Positions 6,853-13,210 of a stretch of DNA of 14,817 nucleotides are shown here, one piece after another. Below the pieces are notes generated by a model. It did not search any database. It saw nothing but the letters and a program-made list of their open reading frames with translations, and was not told the origin of the DNA. The stretch is from CAYSXS01 sp043817345 (lineage in GTDB: Bacteria; Patescibacteriota; Patescibacteriia; UBA2196): assembly GCA_043817345.1 (NCBI GenBank), contig JBDRGZ010000050.1:1-14817 (forward strand), in the 5' to 3' direction. Position numbers and translations under genes: made by a program. How positions within the stretch are numbered: the first letter of the stretch is position 1; every line of letters begins with the position of its first letter.

Positions 6853-7104
6853 TGGTAGTCATCTTGAGCGAGGAGTCCCGATAGGGCGACGAGTCGAAAG
6901 ATCTGGTTACTATTTAGATAAAATTTTATTTTTTAATTTATATTTTATTCCAAAATTAATTTTAACTTTCTTTTTCTGTCATCCCGAATTTATTTCGGGA
7001 TTTAACATTCTTTCTAGTTTGTTTGTTTTATCCTGAAACAAGTTCAGGATGACAAAGGTGGGATGTTCAGGATGACAAAGGTGGGATGTTCAGGATGACT
7101 ACCA
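6853..7104. repeat. Compound repeat block with 11-bp terminal inverted repeats, filling the 6846-7112 gap
   Basis: The block is bounded by TGGTAGTCATC (6853-6863) and its exact reverse complement GATGACTACCA (7094-7104). Inside are a TCATCTTGAGCGAG... TCGAAAGATCT-type repeat (about 6858-6904) and an AT-rich stretch (6905-6975). Two perfect 8-bp hairpins follow: ATCCCGAA/TTCGGGAT (6981-7001) and ATCCTGAA/TTCAGGAT (7030-7050). A short tandem repeat (7043-7099) closes the block. The 'GTCATCC(C/T)GAA' motifs resemble dispersed repeats common in Patescibacteria genomes. The block sits precisely between two genes and has no coding capacity. Confidence 0.75.
7043..7099. repeat. 23-bp tandem repeat, about 2.5 copies
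   Basis: The unit TTCAGGATGACAAAGGTGGG plus ATG begins at 7043 and 7066, and a partial third copy (TTCAGGATGAC) begins at 7089. The first copy shares its TTCAGGAT with the hairpin at 7030-7050, so the tandem seems to have grown from the right arm of that palindrome. Confidence 0.85.
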
Positions 7105-7112
7105 CTAAAAAC

Positions 7113-8480
7113 TTAAATCCAATTTATAGCTATGGATAATCCCCCCCAGATTAGAATTAAAAACCAAACAGGAATCCATAAAAAATTTAATTTAAATTTA
7201 TCTAAAATATTAGCCAGCCATGACCAGCCAATTAGCATTAATATCGGCCAAACACTTAAAACAAAACTTGCTTTTAATGTTCCTCTTTCTAAAAAAGGAA
7301 AGCTAAAAACATTATACATTAATGCCAGAAAACTACCAATTATATATATCAATACAAACAAATTTATGCTTGGTTTTAATTTCTTTTTAATTAATTGCCA
7401 TATTAACCCAATTACTCCTGCAAAAAAGATTAAAATGAAGAATATGGAAAAATAAAGTAAAACAACAGACAATCTGTACTTCATATGTGTTACAAAATTT
7501 CCACTATCTACCCATAATCTCTGATTATCTGGTAATGAAATGCTTTTATCCAAATTATTTGATATTGAGTAGTAATCTGAAAATGTATCAGCAAAAATTA
7601 CTGCCCAGAACGAATTACTACTTGTCATCCAAAACGGATTAGTAAAAACCTGAGGATTTAATCTATAGAAAAAATCTGAATTCAATTCTCTACTTTCAGA
7701 CAAATTATCTTCATAAATATTTATAGAAAACAAACTACCAATATTTTTTTGTTTATATATCGCCCATGGAGAATAAATTAAAACAGAAACAAATATAAGT
7801 AATATCACATAGCCTAACCATTTGAATTTTCTTGTATATATAGATCGATATATGAACCAAATAATAATAGAAAATATAAAAATCAAAGCTGATAATTTTG
7901 TTAATAAGGCAATACCAGATAAAATTGAAATATATATGACTCTTTTAAGATTCCAACCTTTCTTTGAAAAACGGATAAAATAGTAAAAAAGCAGGATAAC
8001 TAAAAAAGCTAACAATAATTCGTTGGTTAAATAGTTGGTTGTTTCAGTAATTACAGACAGAAATCCAGAAGAAAATACTGCTGCTAACCACACATTCTTA
8101 TTACTAGTAAATTGCTGTGCAATTTTGTAAACCAGATATATCATTAAGACACTGGACATTGCAGAAAATATCTGCCACATTTTAACAATAAATTCATAAA
8201 AATCATATTCTTTATCCCCAGCAAAATAATCTAAAACATGACCTGACTGTGCATAAAAATAATAAAAACCTGGCTCATGCCAAGCTAAATAATTCTCTTC
8301 CATGCTAGGTAATTTATTTTCTTCATATATCTTTTGTATATATTCTAAATGTCCTCCACCATCATAACCCCAATAAGGATTAAATTCAGATGCGTTATGT
8401 AAACGAAAAAGAACAAGAAAAATAAAAAAAGAGAACAGAAAAACTTTATATAAATTATTTTTTTTAAATACTAAATTCAT
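7113..8480 (-). CDS. GT-C-type integral membrane glycosyltransferase (ArnT/PMT-like superfamily)
   Basis: 455 residues with about ten hydrophobic segments. The first extracytoplasmic loop has the features of GT-C enzymes: an acidic residue soon after the first membrane helix (D40 in NPYWGYDGGGHLEYI), then a WHEPGFYYFYA motif (67-77) resembling the H-x-P-x-YY signature of the PMT_2/GT39 group. Such enzymes move a sugar from a polyprenyl-phosphate carrier to an acceptor outside the membrane. The protein ends soon after the last membrane helix (IWGGLSIAINWI) and has no soluble C-terminal domain. Start ATG at 8480, 25 bases after the upstream stop, probably the same transcript. Stop TAA at 7113, eight bases before the repeat block. 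Substrate unknown. Confidence 0.82.
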   Translation of the reverse strand: MNLVFKKNNLYKVFLFSFFIFLVLFRLHNASEFNPYWGYDGGGHLEYIQKIYEENKLPSMEENYLAWHEPGFYYFYAQSGHVLDYFAGDKEYDFYEFIVKMWQIFSAMSSVLMIYLVYKIAQQFTSNKNVWLAAVFSSGFLSVITETTNYLTNELLLAFLVILLFYYFIRFSKKGWNLKRVIYISILSGIALLTKLSALIFIFSIIIWFIYRSIYTRKFKWLGYVILLIFVSVLIYSPWAIYKQKNIGSLFSINIYEDNLSESRELNSDFFYRLNPQVFTNPFWMTSSNSFWAVIFADTFSDYYSISNNLDKSISLPDNQRLWVDSGNFVTHMKYRLSVVLLYFSIFFILIFFAGVIGLIWQLIKKKLKPSINLFVLIYIIGSFLALMYNVFSFPFLERGTLKASFVLSVWPILMLIGWSWLANILDKFKLNFLWIPVWFLILIWGGLSIAINWI

Positions 8481-8505
8481 AATTATTATTTAATTACACA
8501 AACAA

Positions 8506-9930
8506 TTATTTCAACAAAAAAAATGTACTAGTTTCATAATCCCATTTAATGTTTATAGAAAAGTTATTATGTAAACTTACTGTCGATGGGATATAATCAG
8601 CCTCCATAAAATGTATTTTATGATCTGGTACATCAAAATATAGTCTCAACATATCAAATAAATAAGTTGGATTGTGTTTAAAAGGAAAATCTCCTACAAT
8701 AAAAATATTCTTATCCAAATAACCTTGTTTATCAAATTCAACTAAACTTAAATACACGTCTTGACTAACTTGGCTTAAAATAAAATATTTTTTTATTTCA
8801 ATTCTAATAAAATAAATATTTACAGTAACCAAAAATAATAAAAACAGAACAAAAATTCTTTTTATATATTTTTTATTATTTATTTTACCATAACAAATAT
8901 ATACGATTATTGCTAATATACAAGACACACCAACGGTTGGTAAATAAGCATATCTTGGAGCGAACAACCAATCTTTTCCTTGACCCAAACTAAAAAAAGC
9001 CGGGGGTAAATATGTTAAAAAAACAAAAATAGAAAAAAATACTATTGTTTTTAAATAAACTCTATTTTTTTTAATTAAAATAACCAATACTAAAAATAAA
9101 AAAATAAAAAATAGCACTGAAATATAAAAATTACTAACACCAAAAAAAGAATAAATAAAATTAAACAAAAACTTCTTAACACCAAATAATGTAATATCAT
9201 AATTATACCCATAAACAGACAAATTATTTCGAAAAAAAAGATACTGAATTGTTAAATACAAAAATTCCAAAAAAACAAAAGGTAGTAAAATTATAAAACT
9301 TTTTACTTTTATCTTAATTTGTTTATCTACATAAAAATAAATAAATACACAAAATAATAATGGTAACAAAATAGCCGAAGTCTCTTTTGTTAATAACGCA
9401 AAAACAAAAGAAAATAAACCTAATAAATAAATTAAAAAAATATTTTTACGTAAATAAGTCCAAAACAAATTTAAAGTTATTAAAATAAAAAAAGTATTTA
9501 ACAAAGATGTCACTGCACTAATCCATAAAATCGAACTATAATGTATATGAGAAATAATAAAAATAACAGCAGATAAAAAACCAATTTTGGAAGATTTAAT
9601 TATTTTTTTAGATAATAAAAAAACTAAAAAACCATTAACGCCATGCAATAAAATATTTAAAATATAATAAAATGCGGGATTAGTGCCAAAAACATGATAA
9701 ATTAAATAAAAATATAAATTTATACTCGCCCGCCAAAAACCAGCAAAACGTAAAAAAATAATATCGTGAAAACTATTTAATTCATACTTAGATCTAGCAA
9801 GCCAAGAAAAATCATCAGAAAAAAAGAAATTATCTAAAACAGGATAAAACACAACAAAAGAAATAAAAATAAAAAATAAAAATAGTATTATTTTTTTACT
9901 AAATATCTTGTTTTTTAATAAATAATTCAT
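8506..9930 (-). CDS. GT-C-type integral membrane glycosyltransferase (O-mannosyltransferase-like)
   Basis: 474 residues, very hydrophobic, with ten or more membrane segments. After the first helix come FFFSDDFSWLARSK (D39, D40), a loop with FAGFWRASINLYF, FGTNPAFYYILNILLHGVN (81-99) and then further helices. This order (DD motif, R-x-x-x-N, FG.NP..Y...N...H) resembles bacterial and TMTC-type O-mannosyltransferases of the GT-C superfamily. The donor is expected to be a polyprenyl-phosphate sugar. A soluble region of about 90 residues closes the protein, with FIVGDFPFKHNPTYLFDML and a beta-like end. Start ATG at 9930, only 5 bases after the stop of the preceding GT-C gene, so the two are co-transcribed. 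No Shine-Dalgarno. Composition is extremely AT-rich even for this window. Confidence 0.82.
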   Translation of the reverse strand: MNYLLKNKIFSKKIILFLFFIFISFVVFYPVLDNFFFSDDFSWLARSKYELNSFHDIIFLRFAGFWRASINLYFYLIYHVFGTNPAFYYILNILLHGVNGFLVFLLSKKIIKSSKIGFLSAVIFIISHIHYSSILWISAVTSLLNTFFILITLNLFWTYLRKNIFLIYLLGLFSFVFALLTKETSAILLPLLFCVFIYFYVDKQIKIKVKSFIILLPFVFLEFLYLTIQYLFFRNNLSVYGYNYDITLFGVKKFLFNFIYSFFGVSNFYISVLFFIFLFLVLVILIKKNRVYLKTIVFFSIFVFLTYLPPAFFSLGQGKDWLFAPRYAYLPTVGVSCILAIIVYICYGKINNKKYIKRIFVLFLLFLVTVNIYFIRIEIKKYFILSQVSQDVYLSLVEFDKQGYLDKNIFIVGDFPFKHNPTYLFDMLRLYFDVPDHKIHFMEADYIPSTVSLHNNFSINIKWDYETSTFFLLK

Positions 9931-9935
9931 AAAAG

Positions 9936-11504
9936 TTATTTCAAACTATGTGGGACAACCTCATTAAGATAAATATATTTTATATTAGAAAAAATACCAT
10001 CAACACTCTGTTTGTCTATTACTTTATAACCACCTAGTTCAGAAAAAGAAATAATATATTTCATATTATGACCACTAAACAAATCTTTAACATACCAAGG
10101 CGACCAATTAGGAGTAAAATCACCAAGGGACTTATAAATTGTTTTTTTATACAAATGCCAACCATCCCATTCATAACCTCCCTCGATCTCCTGAACCGCA
10201 ATCCCCTGACTTAAAAACTTGTTACCTACTTTCCAACGGGATTTATTCCACGCTAAATAATTATATGTCCCAACATAACTGTAAAGACACAAAGGAACTA
10301 ACAGGAATATAAGAACAGATTGCGACCACTTAAATGTTGTTAAAACCCATCCAAAAAATAATAAAATACATGGTAGTATTAATAACAGATAGCGATCAAA
10401 AGAACGAATAGGCAATATTGTTAAAATGTATAATAACAAAAATAACCAAAGAAACAATAAATTATTTATTTTTTTATCTCTAAGTTTAACAAATTGAACT
10501 AAAATAAAAATATTTATTGCACCTAAAACTGACAAAAAATAATGTAAAATAATATAAAAATTTGATCCTAACCATGGTTCTAGAAAACCTTGCATAACAG
10601 AAATGTTTGGCCCAAGACCAAATTTATTAATCATATTGCCAAGCGCAGGAAAAATGTGTCCTTCTTGATTAAAAATAATTGCCAGCGAAACAAAAATAGC
10701 AACCAAGCTCCAAAATAAATATTTTTTAAGCCATATATAATTTTTAAACAACAAACTTACTGTTAAAGGTACTATAAACAAAGAAATTAATAAAAGATAA
10801 TCCCATAAAACAAACAACGTGTGTTTAAAATAAGACCACCCTTCAGGCAAAAAACGTGCAGAAACTTCACCAGGAATAAGGTTGTACTTTTTTAATAAAA
10901 TATATGAACCCAAACCAATTAAAGCTGGCATGCCAAAAGCCCACAAAAGATTCAATTTTTTATTTTTTTTGTCAAACAAAAAAACAACCCACGCTGAAAA
11001 AAATAACAAAACACAAACTTGTCTTGTAAAAGATGCTAATACAACAAAAAAAGAAGCTAAACATAACACCCAATATTTTTTTTCTTCAAAACCTATCAAA
11101 TAAAACCATATTGCTAACAATATTAACAACAGGGCCATAATATCTCCCATAAAAGTATATGAAAGATTAAAAAATATTGGATTAAACCAAAATAATAAAG
11201 ATAATAAAAATGATATTTTAATTGTAAACTTTTTTTTCGAAATAATAAAAAAAACTAAAACAGAAAAAAAAGCTAATAAAATATTAATTAATCTAAGAAA
11301 CGAAAAAGAAAACTGAAAAAAACCAGTAGCAGCTATACCTGTTAAAATAGGCATTAAATTAAAAGGGCCTAAAAAAGAAGGGTAAAATAAATTACTATTT
11401 TCTAAAAATTCTTTTACAGACAAGCTGTGTACCCAATCGTCATTTAAAGGAAAATCACCTTTTGGTGAGATAATTATTAACTGAAAACAAAATAAAATTA
11501 ACAA
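9936..11504 (-). CDS. GT-C-type integral membrane glycosyltransferase with a frame-disrupted start
   Basis: 522 residues from a TTG at 11504, with about eleven membrane segments. The acidic motif PLNDDW (D22, D23) follows the first hydrophobic stretch, and FMGDIMA (about 118-124), TRQVCVLLF and SFDRYLLLILP follow: features of GT-C enzymes with an extracytoplasmic active site. A soluble tail of about 100 residues ends the protein. The TTG start has no ribosome binding site and would cut into the first helix. A better start is the ATG at 11544, which overlaps the thermonuclease stop (ATGATTAA). It is out of frame by one base because of nine A residues (11538-11530, minus strand). With eight A residues it reads MIKKNKNKIVF and runs straight into this protein. 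So the true gene is probably 11544-9936 with a homopolymer frameshift, an assembly error, or slippage. Confidence 0.82.
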   Translation of the reverse strand: MLILFCFQLIIISPKGDFPLNDDWVHSLSVKEFLENSNLFYPSFLGPFNLMPILTGIAATGFFQFSFSFLRLINILLAFFSVLVFFIISKKKFTIKISFLLSLLFWFNPIFFNLSYTFMGDIMALLLILLAIWFYLIGFEEKKYWVLCLASFFVVLASFTRQVCVLLFFSAWVVFLFDKKNKKLNLLWAFGMPALIGLGSYILLKKYNLIPGEVSARFLPEGWSYFKHTLFVLWDYLLLISLFIVPLTVSLLFKNYIWLKKYLFWSLVAIFVSLAIIFNQEGHIFPALGNMINKFGLGPNISVMQGFLEPWLGSNFYIILHYFLSVLGAINIFILVQFVKLRDKKINNLLFLWLFLLLYILTILPIRSFDRYLLLILPCILLFFGWVLTTFKWSQSVLIFLLVPLCLYSYVGTYNYLAWNKSRWKVGNKFLSQGIAVQEIEGGYEWDGWHLYKKTIYKSLGDFTPNWSPWYVKDLFSGHNMKYIISFSELGGYKVIDKQSVDGIFSNIKYIYLNEVVPHSLK

Positions 11505-11536
11505 GACTATAAATACTATTTTATTTTTATTTTTTT

Positions 11537-12133
11537 TTAATCATTTTTCTTTAAAAAAATAATAATTAAGAGAACTGCTAAAATAGCTATACCTAATATT
11601 AAATATGGGGTATCTACTTCTGTATTATCTGAAACCCCCAAACAAACATCTGTATCATACAACCCTAACATTTGTAATTGAGCAAAGCTGTCTAAAGTAC
11701 TATATTCGTCCTGTTTATCAAAAGGAAAAAATAAAAAAGACTTTGCATACCCATTTTCTACTAACTTGGCATTAATATCTGTATTGTCTAAATATATATA
11801 CCGTAGCAATCTATTATATTTATCCTTATCATCACTTAAAGAATCATTGACTAAAACCACCTCTTTATTTAATATCAATTCCTTTAGTTTTTCTGTGGAT
11901 TCATCTGCAAAACACTCGCCTTCTTTGTTTTCTTCTACATAAGCAACTTCTGGGGCATCAATTCCAATTAATCTAACTCTCTGTTCCTTCCCTTCAATAC
12001 TTACCACTATAGTGTCCCCATCAATAACATACAAAACATATACCGATGTTTCTTGAATCTCGTTTTGTGCAGAAACAAAATTAAAACAACAGAGAAAAAT
12101 AAGGGTTATAAATATGTATTTAAAATATTTCAT
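11537..12133 (-). CDS. Secreted, membrane-anchored thermonuclease (SNase-like)
   Basis: A calcium-dependent nuclease of the staphylococcal nuclease (TNase) family that cleaves DNA and RNA outside the cytoplasm. A signal peptide (1-22, ending SAQ) is followed by the OB-fold nuclease domain (about 30-165). A C-terminal membrane helix (177-194) with a KKND tail anchors the protein. Catalytic residues of S. aureus nuclease are recognisable: DGDT at 38-41 (D21 equals D40), R54 (R35), D59 (D40), E62 (E43) and R108 in DKYNRLLRYIY (R87). The T41 equivalent is alanine (IDAPE), as in many homologues. Two extra cysteines (C74, C164) may form a disulfide. The start ATG at 12133 overlaps the TGA of the GT2 gene (ATGA), and the stop overlaps the probable start of the GT-C gene. 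It is thus embedded in a glycosylation operon. Likely role: degrading external nucleic acid for uptake, or defence. Confidence 0.95.
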   Translation of the reverse strand: MKYFKYIFITLIFLCCFNFVSAQNEIQETSVYVLYVIDGDTIVVSIEGKEQRVRLIGIDAPEVAYVEENKEGECFADESTEKLKELILNKEVVLVNDSLSDDKDKYNRLLRYIYLDNTDINAKLVENGYAKSFLFFPFDKQDEYSTLDSFAQLQMLGLYDTDVCLGVSDNTEVDTPYLILGIAILAVLLIIIFLKKND

Positions 12134-12831
12134 TTTTTAAATTTTAATTTAAATATGGTTATAAAAAACTCAATAATATCCTTTTTGTTAAGTTTAGACT
12201 TACCTTTTTCTCTATCTATAAACACAACTGGAACTTCAACTACTTTTAAACCCGCTTTCTCTACTCTATATATCATTTCTTCTTGAAAAGCATAACCATT
12301 ACTTTTGACTTCTGAATATCTAATCTTTTCTAAAGTTTCTGATTTAAAACAACGAAAACCTGCTGTTACATCTTTAGTTTTTAATCCTAACATTAACCTA
12401 GAAGCAAACATTGCTCCGTCTGAACAAAAATGGCGCCAAGCATTCCAACCAACAATTTTACCACCTTTAATCTTCCTTGAGCCAATAACTAAATCAGCAC
12501 CTTCTTGTGCTGCTTGTAACATTCGAGGAATATCTTTTGGGTTATGAGAAAAATCTGCATCCATTTCAAATATATATTTTGCATCATGTTCAAGGCAATA
12601 TTTAAACCCTGCTCTATATGCTGAACCTAATCCTTGTTTACCTTGTCTGTGTAAAACATCAACAGAATAGTTATCTTTCAATCTATCAGCAATTTCGCCT
12701 GTGCCATCGGGTGAATTATCATCTACAACTAAAACCCTTAGATCTTCAATCTGAAGATCATTTATTGTTTTAATTAATTCTTCAATGTTTTCCTTTTCAT
12801 TATATGTTGGAATTACTATATATGTTTTCAT
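12130..12831 (-). CDS. Polyprenyl-phosphate mannose synthase-like GT2 (DPM1 family)
   Basis: An inverting GT-A enzyme that would make polyprenyl-phosphate mannose (or a related sugar) from GDP-mannose at the cytoplasmic membrane face, the donor needed by GT-C enzymes. Counted from the ATG at 12831 it has 233 residues: YIVIPTYNEKENI (4-16), VVDDNSPDGTG (35-45), RQGKQGLGSAYRAGF (62-76), the metal-binding DAD at 91-93 in FEMDADFSHNP, IGSRKIKGG and TAGFRCF (156-162). NGYAFQEEM and FIDREKGKSKL follow. There are no C-terminal membrane helices, as in the soluble DPM1 form. I prefer the ATG at 12831 over one five codons upstream because it overlaps the previous TGA as ATGA and MKTYIVIPTYNE is the usual N-terminus. 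The thermonuclease start overlaps its stop in the same way. Mannose specificity is inferred from the family. Confidence 0.95.
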   Translation of the reverse strand: MKTYIVIPTYNEKENIEELIKTINDLQIEDLRVLVVDDNSPDGTGEIADRLKDNYSVDVLHRQGKQGLGSAYRAGFKYCLEHDAKYIFEMDADFSHNPKDIPRMLQAAQEGADLVIGSRKIKGGKIVGWNAWRHFCSDGAMFASRLMLGLKTKDVTAGFRCFKSETLEKIRYSEVKSNGYAFQEEMIYRVEKAGLKVVEVPVVFIDREKGKSKLNKKDIIEFFITIFKLKFKK

Positions 12832-13178
12832 AATATATGTGACCAATTACCATAACTACCTAAAAGATTCTTTTTAAAATTAAAAAAGATCAAATTCCCA
12901 TAGTTATATATCCTAAAGGTATTATCTTTTGAATATTTGATTGGGTTTGATAAATAGTATTTATGTTCTAAGTTAATATCTTTTAATTTAGAAATAATTA
13001 AACCTAATTCAGCTATATCACAAAACGCATAATCATCATGATGGTCTGGGTCTGTATTTTCAATAGTTGAATGAAATTCTAATCTATTAGGATGTTTTTT
13101 ATCTGAAAAAAACCTATTTCCACTTGCGTAGAATAAATATACTTTATAGTCATCATCATCAAAATATTGTCCTAACAA
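12828..13178 (-). CDS. 116-aa orphan frame, possibly the remnant of a longer protein
   Basis: Translation from a TTG at 13178 gives a soluble, acidic-to-neutral protein (LLGQYFDDDDYKVYLFYASG... NTDPDHHDDYAFCDIAEL... IYNYGNLIFFNFKKNLLGSYG). It ends with TGA overlapping the GT2 start (ATGA). No signal peptide, membrane segment or known motif is visible. The TTG has no ribosome binding site. The frame continues protein-like upstream (TPLGLGAQFYLSQ) to a TAG, before which is ATG-CCA-GAT-ACA-TAT inside the end of the GT4 gene. This suggests an older, longer gene cut at its 5' side, or a gene whose start is now broken. The ATGA junction argues that it is or was translated. No family recognised. Confidence 0.5.
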   Translation of the reverse strand: MLGQYFDDDDYKVYLFYASGNRFFSDKKHPNRLEFHSTIENTDPDHHDDYAFCDIAELGLIISKLKDINLEHKYYLSNPIKYSKDNTFRIYNYGNLIFFNFKKNLLGSYGNWSHIL

Positions 13179-13210
13179 GGCTTGGGATAGATAAAATTGA
13201 GCTCCTAACC

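Noticed and set aside
7043..7099. CRISPR array from the 23-bp repeats.
   Set aside because: The copies are contiguous with no spacers and there are no cas genes.
6457..7455. Plus-strand open frames at 6457-6744 and 7132-7455.
   Set aside because: They are antisense to the clear GT4 and GT-C genes, with composition explained by the opposite strand.
12832..12846. Five-codon longer start for the GT2 (MVTYI before MKTYIVIP).
   Set aside because: The inner ATG gives the standard N-terminus and the ATGA overlap used elsewhere in the operon.
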